Shown here: positions 1 to 26,690 of the stretch, in pieces
Position numbering within the stretch: the stretch's first letter is position 1
How the letters are laid out: each line of letters begins with the position of its first letter
From: Dryas octopetala
Taxonomy: Eukaryota; Streptophyta; Magnoliopsida; Rosales; Rosaceae
Length of the DNA stretch: 64,000 nucleotides
Direction: 5' to 3'
Assembly: GCA_963921425.1 (NCBI GenBank)
Contig: OY992832.1
Span: 22,790,835 to 22,854,834 of the forward strand
Notes under the pieces: generated by a model
The model's input: only the letters and a program-made list of their open reading frames with translations
Databases searched by the model: none
What the model was told of the DNA's origin: nothing
Position numbers and translations under genes: made by a program

Positions 1-620
1 ACCCAATTACAGAATATCTGACAAGACTCGAGAAAAGGAAGAATATCTATTTACTACCCATGTACTGAAGATTGAGGATCCCTCAATGGCAGTGCCTGAC
101 AAAAGTCTCTTTTACAAAAATCTAGAAACATGTTTGGGAACTGACTAATCAACCATTACACAACTCCCCAATCTTGCTATCTAGACTGAACAGATCGAAA
201 CAGGAAGCAAACATGGAAAAAATGACTTGGTCACCAAACTATACCCTGTATACATTCACTAATTCAAAAATCTTGTTTATTTACTGTTAAAGTTACATTG
301 AACTGCTGATGAAGGCCCCGTTGCCTTGCCACCAAAAGTGGAGCCTCTGTCAAAATGTAGTAAAAGCTCAAGAGGGGATTTGATCAATGATTGAAGATAC
401 ACACTGATTTAGGGACAGAGTCCTCCCCAACTACACACCAAATTACATATAGCCAACAAAATCCACCAACCAAACCTTGCTGACACCTTTTCAAAAGCTA
501 ACTTCACTTGATGGCTATACATTCAACTTTCACCAAATTCCCACTTTCACAGCCAAAATGATGTGGAGAATTTACCCAATTCACCTCTGAATGAAGAAAA
601 TTCATTCATCCTGCTATATC
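1..620. other. 3' flank of the UBP gene
   Basis: This stretch lies downstream of the UBP stop codon at 621-623 on the minus strand. It should contain the 3' UTR and the polyadenylation region. No open frame of note and no recognisable repeat is seen. Confidence 0.5.
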
Positions 621-16524
<15,904 letters not shown>

Positions 16525-16773
16525 GGTTGAACAAAGCTTTGGGAAATGAGATATGGGTATACCTCAAAGTGAGGTATTAGGGAAAGAAGAAGAAGAGTAA
16601 AGGGTGCAGTAAGAGAAGTGCAAAATGGCGATCACCAGAAGCCGGTCGAGGAGAGAGAAAAGAGAGAAGTATGGTTTTTTTTACTCATTTTATATGTAGG
16701 GGTGGGTATTATGGTAACTTGGTAAGGGTTTACATGGGAGACCGTAGACCGGCTTGTGACCAAGTTCCCCCCA

Positions 16774-17097
16774 TGGGCCATGGCTGATGGCTGTACCAGT
16801 ACCCGCTGTACTGCGATGGACCACACTGTTTCCTACGACATGGATAGATCTGGGCCTTCCAGACCCAACTACTCCAGCCCATAATTGAATGGCTTCAGCC
16901 TCAATTTTAGCCATGATAGAATCATGGACGATCGGGACCGACTAGCCCAAACAAAGCGGTTTTCATTTAATGGGCTCAAGGACCTTTCAGATATGGGCCA
17001 ACCAAACCACCCTTTTCTTAATAGACTAACTCAATTTCATTTCAGTAGATTAGGCCTTTAAAAAAGTTATTTTAGTTAGTCGTAGGCCTGAGGCCCA
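16774..17097. promoter_or_regulatory. Cluster of site II (TGGGCC/TGGGCT) motifs upstream of UBP
   Basis: Seven TGGGCC/T motifs on either strand lie within 330 bp, at 16774-16779, 16851-16856, 16876-16881, 16944-16949, 16971-16976, 16994-16999 and 17092-17097. This is 250-570 bp upstream of the UBP start codon. Site II elements are bound by TCP factors in many plant housekeeping promoters. The density is well above chance for AT-rich DNA and fits a broadly expressed gene. The role is inferred from position and motif only. Confidence 0.55.
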
Positions 17098-17191
17098 ATA
17101 CATGACTTTCTCATTAGTTATTTTAGAGAAAATAAAGCCCTTCACAGTTTACCAAAAAAAACAGAGAAATTACACAAAGTAACCCTTTTTT

Positions 17192-17407
17192 GAGAGAAAT
17201 TATTACGTGTAACTGTAACACCACATGGCATAATGACATAGTATTACTAATGCACTCAAATTATAACATGTATATAATAATTAATTTCTAAAACCCTAAA
17301 ATCTAGGAAAAAACTCTTAAAATCGTCCAAATATTATAATTTGAGTGAATTAATAATACCACGTCATATAATCACGTGATATTACGTTACAACAATAATT
17401 TTTCATT
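17192..17407. mobile_element. Small MITE-like inverted repeat
   Basis: Two arms of about 70 bp are inverted copies: one runs from AAATTATTACGTGTAAC and the other ends GTTACAACAATAATTT. Both carry a CACGTG/CACATG-like core and CTCAAATTATAA. The arms resemble those of the element at 45741-45922 (GTAAC and ACGTG near the ends), which suggests one Mutator-like MITE family. A clean target duplication was not found, so the ends are approximate. Confidence 0.5.
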
Positions 17408-17699
17408 TTTGAGCCCTCCTACTTTTTTAACCCTGGCGCCAAGATTTCTACATTTATAACCCTTTATTGACTTGAAAAGACCATATTACCTCTTACTATA
17501 AATAGATATAACCCTAGCCCATTTGACCATTTCTCCTCAGCCTCCTAGCTTTTCTTTCTCCACATACACTGATACACACAAACAATCTCCAGAAACACCA
17601 CAAACCTACCCAAACAAATCTCCAAACACCACAATCCCACTCAAACAGATCCCAAGAGCTTGTCGTTGCCGCCAATCCAAGCCCAAAAGTTGGTTGGCA

Positions 17700-18201
17700 A
17701 TATAGATAAAGTATATTTTAATTATTTTCTTTATATGTTTAAAATTATTAAAAAAAAACACAACAAATAAAAAAAATAAAAAATTTTAATAAAATATAAA
17801 TTTTTTGAAGTGACTATATTGCCCCTAAATTTTGTTGACAATTTTAACAGAAATTCATTTTAGTACCTATTAGACACAAACTATAAGTTTAGGTACTCAA
17901 TTGAGACAAATAAAAGTTTAAATACCACATTAAGACAATGGTCAAAGTTTAAGTACTAAATAAAAAAAATAAAAAAAAAAACCCAAAAATTTATAACATT
18001 AGTTTTTAAATCGCGAACCAGTTGGAGCCAATATAGGTACATAACTTCAAGTGAACTGAGGGAGAAGACGAGTGGCAATGGTTCCCTCTCCAGTATGGCT
18101 AAACAAGGTCTTGCAAGTTTTTAATTGACTAAAAACTTGTTTATAAACGCTAAACTACAACAATATTGCTCATAATATTGCACCATTGGATATCAGGCTC
18201 A
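17700..18201. other. AT-rich intergenic DNA
   Basis: This is AT-rich sequence with phrases such as TTTAGTACCTATTAG and TTTAAGTACTAAAT. They resemble the TIR language of the Mutator-type element at 42510-43520, so a degraded relative may lie here. No gene is seen. Confidence 0.3.
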
Positions 18202-18210
18202 TTTGAAATA

Positions 18211-18606
18211 GGGATTAATATCATTTTGCTTCCCAGACTATTACACTTATATTAATTTGCCCCCTAGATTTCTAATTTGGAAAATTAAAGACTCTGACTT
18301 TTTCAATTTTGCCAATTGAGGTTCTTCCGTCAATTTACACATTTTTCATCCAAATCTTTAAGGGCAAAATGGTCCCTTCTATTTAGATTTTATCATTTTT
18401 TCCTCATGCATCATTTTTTCTTTTTTTATTTCTCGCTAAATTTTAGTTAATTATCCCAACATTTTAGATGAAAAATGTGTAAATTGACGGAATAATTTCA
18501 ATTGGCAAAATTGAAAAAGTCAAGGTCCTTAATTTTTCAAATTAAAAATCTGGAGAGCAAATTGATACATGTGTAATAGTCTGAAAAGCAAAATAGTATT
18601 AATCCC
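18211..18606. mobile_element. Mutator-type MITE with about 140-bp TIRs and a perfect 9-bp TSD
   Basis: The 396-bp element begins GGGATTAATA and ends with its complement TATTAATCCC. The arms (about 18211-18352 and 18468-18606) are long inverted repeats with scattered differences. They are flanked by identical 9-bp direct repeats, TTTGAAATA, at 18202-18210 and 18607-18615. Long TIRs with a 9-bp duplication are diagnostic of Mutator-like elements. There is no coding capacity, so it is non-autonomous. The perfect duplication suggests a fairly recent insertion. Confidence 0.85.
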
Positions 18607-18736
18607 TTTGAAATATGATCTCACCATTTAGTAAATTGGTGGCTTCTAACCATTATCCACTATTCATTGGAGCTAACTTACAATTCATATCTATTTGCAT
18701 TTATTTTTCACTCACCGTCTATCTATATATATAATA

Positions 18737-19284
18737 GAGGAAATTACAAATTTGGTCCACTTATTTTATACCTAGTTCAATTTTAGTCCATAATTTTTTT
18801 TAAGTTCTGTTTTGGTCCACTAATTGTTTCATTTGTTCAATAAAGGTCCAGATTTGTGACTTTAAATCTTTTGGGTTGTGTTTTCTTCAATTATAATTGA
18901 ACTATAAGTTATATTTCATCATTTCTTAGTCATAAAAACAAATTTGGAGTATTATAATCTAAAAGAATTGAGATTGGGTGAAGTTTGAAAAATTGGCAGT
19001 TTCGGGTACCCTACTTTGGGGTCAATTATCTTGAGTTTTAGAACTCCAATTTGAATGATTTTTATATGGTTGTAAAGAAGAAATACATAGCTTTAAAACA
19101 AGTATATGTTCGCTGAATTTGGTTAAGATTTGATAGGATAAAAAGCATGCCAAATTTGAGAAAACAAATATGGACCTTTACTGAACAAGTGGAACATTTA
19201 GTGGACCAAAACAGAACTTAAAAAAGATTGTGGACCAAAATTGAACTAGGTATAAAATAACTGGACTAAATCTGTAATTTCCTC
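18737..19284. mobile_element. Second Mutator-type MITE with a perfect 9-bp TSD
   Basis: The 548-bp element begins GAGGAAATTACA and ends TGTAATTTCCTC. Arms of about 115 bp (18737-18853 and 19165-19284) are inverted repeats rich in GGTCCA/TGGACC words. The flanks are TATATAATA at 18728-18736 and again at 19285-19293, a perfect 9-bp duplication. The interior has no supported gene. It lies only 130 bp from the MITE at 18211-18606 but has different TIRs, so these are independent insertions of two families. Confidence 0.85.
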
Positions 19285-19301
19285 TATATAATATATATAT
19301 C

Positions 19302-19352
19302 AATCTCTTGCTATGATCATGGCCCAAAAAAAAAATCTCTTGCTATGATCAT
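19302..19352. repeat. Micro-insertion: A-tract between 19-bp direct repeats
   Basis: A 19-bp sequence (AATCTCTTGCTATGATCAT) occurs at 19302-19320 and again at 19334-19352. Between them lies only GGCCC plus an A-tract. This looks like a tail-only retro-insertion with its target-site duplication. Confidence 0.7.
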
Positions 19353-19429
19353 CATGTAGTTGGTACAGAAATAACACATTGATATACTCCCAAATCACTA
19401 CCCGGTCACGTGAGGTGTTCCTTCTCCAG

Positions 19430-19520
19430 GGAGAGGGGTAGAAGAAAGAGAATGAATGAGAGAGAAATAGAGAGAGATCCGAGAAAGAGGGAGGAAGAGA
19501 GGGAGAGGTAAAGAGAAGTG
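19430..19520. repeat. Purine-rich (GA/GGGA) tract
   Basis: This is about 90 bp of almost pure purine on the plus strand, with degenerate GAGA and GGGA units. It is low-complexity intergenic sequence. Confidence 0.7.
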
Positions 19521-19566
19521 GTTGGGTGGGTGGATCGGTGGGTGTGGGTTGGAATGGGTTTTTGAG

Positions 19567-19780
19567 ACTTGACTACAAATTAAATCAAGAGGCAGATTTT
19601 TGTTGATTTTCGTGCCATGGATTGATTTGCTACTTTTAATAGTTGAAATCCATCAGGACCATTAATGCCTTGACTACAAATTAAATCAACTGGCAGATTT
19701 TTGTTGATTTTCGTGCCATTGATAGATTTGCTACTTTTTATAGTTGAAAACTTGAAATCCATCGGGACCATAATTAATTG
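19567..19780. repeat. Tandem duplication of about 105 bp
   Basis: Two copies (about 19567-19668 and 19673-19780) share TTGACTACAAATTAAATCAA, then GGCAGATTTTTGTTGATTTT and a tail ending CCATCGGGACCAT (CCATCAGGACCAT in copy 1). The second copy carries a few extra bases near its end. No coding function is seen; short open frames on the minus strand simply repeat. Confidence 0.85.
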
Positions 19781-19862
19781 AGATCTAATTCTTTTAATGC
19801 CCCATATGGTTCCCATCTGGAATTCTGGATGCAGTGACTGTTGAGAAACCAATTGACTAAAC

Positions 19863-19906
19863 AATCCCTTCTCTTTTTGACCCAAAAAATAAAAAATCCC
19901 TTCTCT
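19863..19906. repeat. Micro-insertion between 12-bp direct repeats
   Basis: AATCCCTTCTCT occurs at 19863-19874 and 19895-19906. The insert is TTTTGACCC plus an A-rich tract. It has the same layout as the other micro-insertions in this window. Confidence 0.6.
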
Positions 19907-20271
19907 ACTCCCCATTTTTTATATATTTTTATGATTTTATCACCTTAAAAAAAAATATCCCTTCTGTTAAGGTATTTGTTACTTCACAGTTTATTAAGCT
20001 TTCTCTCTTTTTGTGCAAAGCAGGCATGGCTGAAAATTGGGTATAGACGTATAGTTAAATTGGTATTGATATTGCAATACTATTAAAGTATTAATGACAA
20101 TGAAGATGGAAAAGAAAGTTTTCGGTGCATTTAGGTTTTTTCTTTCTTTCTTAATTTGATTTTTTTCAAAAGATTTTGATTTTAACTTTCCTCACTTGTT
20201 TCAAATGATGAGGAAGATGATGATTGATAGGTCTTTCTAGTCCCACTACTGGGAGTGAAAACAATAAGTGC

Positions 20272-20329
20272 AACCCTAATATCAATCTTTTTTTTTTTTT
20301 TTTGGGGTCAGAACCCTAATATCAATCTT
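20272..20329. repeat. Micro-insertion: T-tract between 18-bp direct repeats
   Basis: AACCCTAATATCAATCTT occurs at 20272-20289 and 20312-20329. The insert is a T-tract followed by GGGGTCAG. Read on the minus strand it is CTGACCCC plus poly(A), close to the GACCC-A and GGCCC-A inserts at 19.9 and 19.3 kb. Confidence 0.7.
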
Positions 20330-20586
20330 AAATCCTCAACAACTAGGAGATGGTTTTAATAAAAGTGGGTGCTAATCACCATTGGCGCCTTGTTTTTTAT
20401 ATCTTATATGTCCAATTGACACCCATCACAAAGCAGTGGAAATTATTTGAAGTTATGATACAAAGTCTAATGGTGGTGTTAAACTCACCAATACATAATA
20501 GCCTTTTGGTCTGACACATTGCAGGTGATGTTATAAAATGAGAATAATTTGGCAGCCCTTGATAGGGGAAGGTCTATGTAACGATA

Positions 20587-20666
20587 GAGAGAGAAAGAGA
20601 GAAGAATGAGAGGAGAGAGAGAAAAAAAAAAAAGAGAGGAGAGAGAGAGATAGATAGATAGATAGA
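20587..20666. repeat. (GA)n and (GATA)n microsatellites
   Basis: An imperfect GA tract with an internal A-run is followed by about four GATA units. It is simple sequence in intergenic DNA. Confidence 0.85.
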
Positions 20667-20787
20667 GAAATAGCATAGCTAATATCCCCAAGGCAGGTAA
20701 GTCCCTCTCTTATAAAATATGTAGTACATAATAGCAGAAGCAGAAGTGCAGAACCATTATAACATTTATGTAAAATACTGTTTGTAG

Positions 20788-20929
20788 GCTACCACTAATG
20801 TCCAACCGGTGGTGTTATGCACAATAGAAACGTGTATTTAGACCACCAATGGCATACTAGTGGGACACCGTATACAGTGTCAAACAAATCACAGACGATG
20901 GTAATAAAAAGAAATTGTTGTAGTGTATT
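20788..20929. mobile_element. Probable terminus of a CACTA (En/Spm) element
   Basis: On the minus strand the segment starts CACTACAACAATTTC, the hallmark CACTA-type end. Subterminal repeats of the form ACCACCAATGGCA/GGTGGT follow, and similar words recur at about 20360-20480 (CACCATTGGCGCC, ATGGTGGTG). The other end is uncertain: CACTACTGGGAGTG at about 20244 shares only the first six bases, and no matching 3-bp duplication was found. It is best read as a fragment of a non-autonomous CACTA element. Confidence 0.4.
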
Positions 20930-22160
20930 ATAGGACACTATCTCAATTACTAATTAATCCTCTACCTATCTTGATATTTCTAACCATCTACTGGTTTTTG
21001 CTCAACTCATGATAATACATATATATATTTATGATAATACATATAAATGATAGTGAAAACTTAATACGGTTGATCTTTTGAGCCCGCTTCAACTTAGGAT
21101 GACTAATCAACTAACCTTAGGGTAAACAGTTTTTTCTATTTATGATTATTTCCGTTCAACTCTAGAATTCTTATACATCGAAAATAAGACTCAATATTTT
21201 TACTGCGAATTTATATATAAGTTGTTTTCTTTCACTCATATAACTATTTGATTTAGTTCATCAATCTTAATAATGAATAAAAAAAAATGAAGATATCTAC
21301 TCAATTCATTTCACCCCTTTCTTAAAAAGAAAAGAATAAAGAAAAGTTTATGTCTATGTATCAACAAATCGCACGTAGAGATATTGATAACATACATAAA
21401 GTTAATGGTATTTCATAATTAATCGATTGAGCAACAGCTGGTAGATATTTGTTAGACCTATAGGTCATACAAATCACAGGACCATATATGTTATACAAGT
21501 ACACACTATTATAGGACACTAATAGGCACACTAGTATAGGTATGTTAATAGGTACACTAATTATATAATATAGGTATGCTAAAAGGTACACTAGTATATG
21601 TATTTTATTTAGGTATTTTTTTTATACTTTATTTTAGGCATTTTTTTTTAAGTACATTTCAAAGAATTAAATTTTAGATCTTGAGAAATTTAGAGGGTTC
21701 AAAAATATGAAAATTTCAGAAGAAATTTCGATTTCGTTGAAATTTTAGGCCAAAAGAATTGAAACTTTTAGCAAAATTTCGACAATTGCGATTCGGTAAT
21801 ATTTCGAAATCTCAAAAAAATAGAAATTTTTGAAATTTAATTTCATGGTACATTCCTTATATTGTATTTTTACTTTATTTATTTATCTCGTTTTATGCAT
21901 GATAATTCTTAATCTTGGTAATTAATATTTCTTTTGGTTACTTTGTTTTTTTAGGTATAATTATCTTCCAATATTATAGGAGTGAATTAGGACAAATTAG
22001 TTTTAAATTGGCTCCTACAAATATGGAATACACAAAATTCAAATATTTAATCACAAGGGTATTTTGGGAACAAATAAAATAATAAAAATAATAAATATGA
22101 GCTCTAATATAGATGCTGATGTGGAAAATAGTCAACGGACTAAAATCAATTTCTAATCTT

Positions 22161-22444
22161 ACACGTTTGGCACTGTTTTTTGAAAGTACTTCTATTCAGT
22201 AGCGTTTTTATTATAAACATTTATACTAAGAAGTACAAATATATTTTTATAAAAATTTTAAGTAGTTCATACAAAAGTACTTGGAATTGCTTCATGATCG
22301 AAAACACTTTTTCAAAAAACTCCTTTAAAAATATTTTTATAACTTAAAAGCACTTTTATTTATTTTTATCAAATGCTATCGAAAAACACTTCTACTAATC
22401 TGAAAATATTTTTGACAATTCTAAAAACAATATCAAACGGGCTC
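22161..22444. mobile_element. MITE-like element with GTTTGG/CAAAC ends
   Basis: The left end reads ACACGTTTGGCACTGTTTTT and the right end, inverted, GAGCCCGTTTGATATTGTTT. The interior is AT-rich with repeated AAAGTACTT and AAAACACTT words in inverted orientation. The terminal style resembles Tourist/PIF or hAT MITEs. No convincing target duplication was seen, so the superfamily stays open. Confidence 0.45.
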
Positions 22445-22814
22445 AAAGTCTTATACAATTTTTAATCTAATGCAAAGACTAAAATCTAAAAGCCCCGCGG
22501 CCTCTTGAGACGGCAACCCCTTAAGGCCGCAAGAAGCCGCCACATATATGGGTTAAATGGGTTGCGGCCTGTGTGGCTGCCATTGATATATCGGTTGAAT
22601 GGGTGGTAGTGAATTTTTTTTATTGCAACTTTTGAATTGATTGGAAAATCAAATATGGGAAAGAGACCAAGAAACCCACACCAGGGACACAGATGCATGA
22701 GTCTACTAGAACAATCATTTATTAATAAAAACTAAATTGCCATTTTTTTTTTTTAATGTGTTTTTGGGTTTGCATATTATAATTTTTATAATATTAATCA
22801 ATTTTCCTGCAAGG

Positions 22815-22821
22815 TATAAAA
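22815..22821 (+). promoter_or_regulatory. Probable TATA box of the MATE gene
   Basis: TATAAAA lies about 90 bp upstream of the start codon at 22908, in a position that would give a short GA-rich 5' leader (GA tract at about 22880-22898). Confidence 0.5.
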
Positions 22822-22907
22822 GCATCTTTGCGCTTCCTCAGTGGGAGGAGGAGGATATATAGTTGAGAGAAAAAGAGTTAGAGAGAGAGAGAGAGAGCTA
22901 TAAAGCC

Positions 22908-25900
22908 ATGGAGTACTCTACTGATAACGGTGAGCTGTCTGAGCCCATGCTAACTGCCAAATATTCATCATCATCTCCAAATCTAGTGAGCTCGGAACTG
23001 GAAGACACACTATCAAACACCGAGCTCCCGTACTTCCGGCGTCTCCGAACCGCCACGTGGATCGAGCTGAATACCCTCTTCCGGCTCGCAGCTCCGGCCG
23101 TGGTGGTTTACGTGCTCAACAATGTCATCTCCACGTCCACCCAAATCTACTGCGGCCATCTCGGCAATCTCCAACTCGCTGCCTCCTCTCTCGGCAACAC
23201 TGGCATTCAAGTTTTCGCCTACGGCCTTATGGTACGTACGTACGTACATATTTATTCAATGATCAATCTAATTACGATTCATATTCACAGTCTGATAATA
23301 TTAACATCTTAATTATGTTATTTGTCGTAAAAATTAACAAACTAATTAATGAATCATATATATATAATATGTACATATATTATTAAATTTGCTTGTTGCA
23401 GCTTGGAATGGGCAGTGCAGTGGAGACCCTATGTGGTCAAGCCTATGGTGCAAACAAGGATGAAATGCTAGGCATATATCTGCAGCGTTCAACGATCCTC
23501 CTCATGGTAACTGGGATCCCACTAACGGTGATCTACATCTTCAGCAATCCCATCTTGATGGCGCTCGGCGAATCAGCCACCATTGCAGCAGCAGCAGCAG
23601 TTTTCGTCTACGGCCTCATCCCACAGATCTTCGCCTATGCCTGCAACTTTCCCATTCAAAAATTCCTCCAAGCTCAGAGCATCGTGTTCCCCAGCGCGTA
23701 CATATCAGCAGTCGCGCTGGGGATACACGTGGTTCTGAGCTGGGTGGTGGTGTACATACTGGGGTGGGGCCTGTTGGGGGCGTCGCTGATGCTGAGTTTC
23801 TCGTGGTGGCTTATAGTCGTGGGACAGTTTTTGTACATCGTGTTTAGTCCGAGGTGCAAGCACACTTGGAGAGGTTTTAGCTCAAGGGCTTTTTCTGGGT
23901 TATGGGACTTCTTCAAATTGTCTGTTGCTTCGGCTGTGATGCTGTGCCTTGAGAGTTGGTACTATCAGATTATAGTTTTGCTTGCTGGGTTGCTTAAAGA
24001 TGCTGAAATTGCCTTGGACGCTCTCTCAGTCTGGTAAGAAATAATAAACTTTGATATTAATTAGCTTATGTACGTTAAATTTTCTAGAAATATTTTCTAG
24101 CTATTGGCTAGCTATAAAGGCTGGTAGCTAGCTAGGTGATTTCTTGTGCTTTGTTTTTTGCTGCTAGCTTTATGAACATCCCGAAAACATGTACTTTTGT
24201 TTTTTGCAGTAAGAGATGTACACCTGCCAGGCTGCCATTAAAAAGTTTCAATACCAGTAATAATTTTGCCCCAGTCAGAATATTCTATAATTTATTTATA
24301 TATTTGGTTCGAATTAACATACACCCTATTGATTTTATGTAACTAAGCTTATATATATACTTGACAAAATAAAAGGCTTATATCTAACTGTATATCTAAT
24401 AAATATTAATGGAATTAATTTACTTAACGCAGCATGGCTATATTTGGATGGGTGTACATGATTGCTGTGGGTTTCAATGCTGCTGCAAGGTCAGTCACTT
24501 ATATCATGTTAATCCATATATATATATGATACAGCTAGAATGCTATTACGTACGTACGTACACTTATTATATAGATTTTATCATTGAATATATATATGAA
24601 TGAATGCATTGACATGAAAACATGCAAATACGCAGTGTGAGGATAGGCAATGAGCTTGGGGCTGGGCATCCAAAATCGGCTGCTTTTGCAGTAGTGATAG
24701 TGACTTCCAGCTCGTTCCTCATCTCGGTGGTGTGTGCCATACTTGTACTTGTGTTACGACATGTCGTCAGCTATGTCTTCACTGAGGGCGAGACTGTCTC
24801 AAACGCAGTCTCAGAGCTTTCTCCTTTCCTTGCAGTCTCCATCATACTCAACGGCATTCAACCTGTTTTGTCTGGTAAGAACGTATCTAGCTACCTACCT
24901 TCTATTTAATTTGAATGCTTAATTTAGAGACCACTTTGCGACAAAGTATATATCGAAAAACTAATTAAATCACAGCTTTTTGAAAGTGGCAAAAATTAAT
25001 GGAGTGCCCTCGTCATAGTAATCAAATTACGTGTTATAATATAGGTTGACATTATTTTTATATTATATTATAGGTATAAATCCGTCACTCACTCATATTA
25101 TATATAATATGTATATTAATTATACTAAGTAGCAGGACATATATGGTTATATAAAATAATTTTTCTGCTTTTAAAACTCACTTAAGTAATAAAAAAAATT
25201 AGAACAAATAATTTTTATTATTAAAAATGTAAAAATAATATTGGAAATAATTAGTGTATAGAAAAAATACAAATAATTAAAGTTAGAACATTATTTTGGA
25301 GAACAACAAATTTAAGTAGCAAATTTTACTCTTCAAAATTTCAAATTGACACATAGGTTAGCAAATCACAATTTGAAAAATAAATTGCTAGAGTCCGTCG
25401 GAGATGCTCTAATTAATACAATATTGTGCCGTGGGATTGTTGGGTAGCATATTTATATGTCATAAATTCATGATTGTTGTTTTTGACCAAAAATAAAGGG
25501 GTGGCTGTTGGGTGTGGATGGCAAGCATTTGTGGCATATGTTAACGTGGGCTGTTACTACATCATTGGTATTCCAGTGGGTTGTCTTCTTGGTTTCAAGT
25601 TCGACCTTGGAGCTAAGGTATTTATATATATATGTTTCCTCTTCACATATAATTATTATCATTTTACTTTTTTAAAAAATTTATTATGTTCTATTTTAAC
25701 TAACATATTGCAAAATTAATAGTATTTTAGTGCATCTCTTCTTGTATAGTTGTATGTGATTTTATAATTTTTCTTTTTTCTTTTTTACTTCTAGGGAATA
25801 TGGTCTGGGATGATAGGAGGTACTTTTATACAAACTATCATCTTATTGTGGGTCACATATCGGACTGATTGGAATAAAGAGGTAAGTACATAAGCACGTC

Positions 25901-26260
25901 ATACCATATAATTTAATTACATTGTGGTCCAAAAAAAAACTATCTAATTTAATGACATTTATCAATATTTAGACATACCATATATATATATAACAATAAT
26001 ACTAGTATACATGTTGACACACGTTTCAAATATTTTAATTAATATAATTTTTGAAAATTTTACTTAGTAGGATGTTTCCTTTATATATATAAAAGATATA
26101 AATAATATTATGGGTTACGCATGCATATTTTTAATTGATAATGATCATGTACATAATTCATTGTTTAACTTTTTGTTAATTTATTCAGGTCGAAAAGGTA
26201 AAGAGTCGTTTGGACAAGTGGGAAGACAACAAGGAACCTCGTAATCCTCTGAAAGAATAG
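22908..26260 (+). CDS. DTX40: MATE/DTX efflux transporter, DTX40-like (7 exons, 509 aa)
   Basis: This is a multi-pass antiporter of the MATE family, which exports or sequesters organic cations, flavonoids and other metabolites using a proton or sodium gradient. Substrate and membrane (plasma membrane or tonoplast) cannot be told from sequence. Coding exons are 22908-23231, 23402-24033, 24433-24489, 24636-24874, 25499-25617, 25795-25881 and 26189-26260. They sum to 1530 nt in frame. The ATG at 22908 is the first in frame; upstream in-frame sequence is GA-repeat leader. Family marks include [14 protein letters not shown] (helix 1), [57 protein letters not shown] and [15 protein letters not shown]. 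The length is typical of plant MATEs. The match is closest, from memory, to Arabidopsis DTX40 and its neighbours. The first donor sits in a (GTAC)n repeat. Confidence 0.93.
23232..23247 (+). repeat. (GTAC)4 repeat forming the intron 1 donor of the MATE gene
   Basis: Exon 1 ends ...CTTATG at 23231 and the intron opens with four GTAC units, so a GTACGT-like donor recurs every 4 nt. Only use of the first keeps the frame. A second copy of this tetranucleotide repeat lies in intron 3 at about 24548-24562. Confidence 0.85.
25290..25412. mobile_element. MITE-like end in MATE intron 4
   Basis: Read on the minus strand this starts AGAGCATCTCCGACGGACTC, a terminal phrase common to plant MITEs (GAGCATCTCC...), followed by AT-rich sequence. 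The opposite terminus was not found, so it is a fragment or my boundary is wrong. Confidence 0.3.
25909..25959. repeat. Micro-insertion in MATE intron 6
   Basis: TAATTTAATTACATT (25909-25923) recurs with one difference at 25945-25959. The insert is GTGGTCC plus an A-tract plus a few bases. It has the same layout as the other micro-insertions. Confidence 0.5.
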
Positions 26261-26388
26261 ATGGATCGAGTTTGGCATCATGATCGATCATATGCTTGAC
26301 TTAAACTGAAAAAATTATTGGGTGTTATTAAATGATATATTTATATTAATAGGGTATAGTATTAACAACATTCATTTATATTAAGACA

Positions 26389-26448
26389 CGTTGAATTGAT
26401 TACACCACGTAGTGGTGTATGAGTTACACATAATAATTTTTCTTTTAC
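26389..26448. mobile_element. Remnant related to the MITE at 45741-45922
   Basis: About 55 bp here (TTGAATTGATTACACCACGTAGTGGTGTATG...) align with the right arm of the 45741-45922 MITE (TTGGATTGGTTACACTACGTGACAGTGTATC...). Only one arm is recognisable. It lies just past the MATE stop codon, so it may be in the 3' UTR. Confidence 0.45.
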
Positions 26449-26493
26449 ATGCTTGACAAATTTTTGCAATATTTTTGTAATAGTGTATAAGAG

Positions 26494-26529
26494 TATTAAT
26501 CAATTCTTTAAAAAAACCTATTAATCAAT
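26494..26529. repeat. Micro-insertion between 11-bp direct repeats
   Basis: TATTAATCAAT occurs at 26494-26504 and 26519-26529, flanking TCTTT plus an A-tract plus CC. It is the shortest and weakest example of the class. Confidence 0.45.
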
Positions 26530-26690
26530 AAATAATGTTTTAGCTCAATTTTTCATTAGTGTTAATTAATAGCACTTTATTTTTCTAAGTTGGAGGATTG
26601 GAGGGTATAACTCCTTCCATTTAAACCTTTCACTTCTAGAAACCCGGCTATCATGTGGATCTATATGGTGAGAACGAGTATTTTATCTTT

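Noticed and set aside
16680-16730. TAGGGGTGGGTATTATGG as a hAT terminus near the UBP promoter
   Set aside because: No matching inverted end or 8-bp duplication was found nearby.
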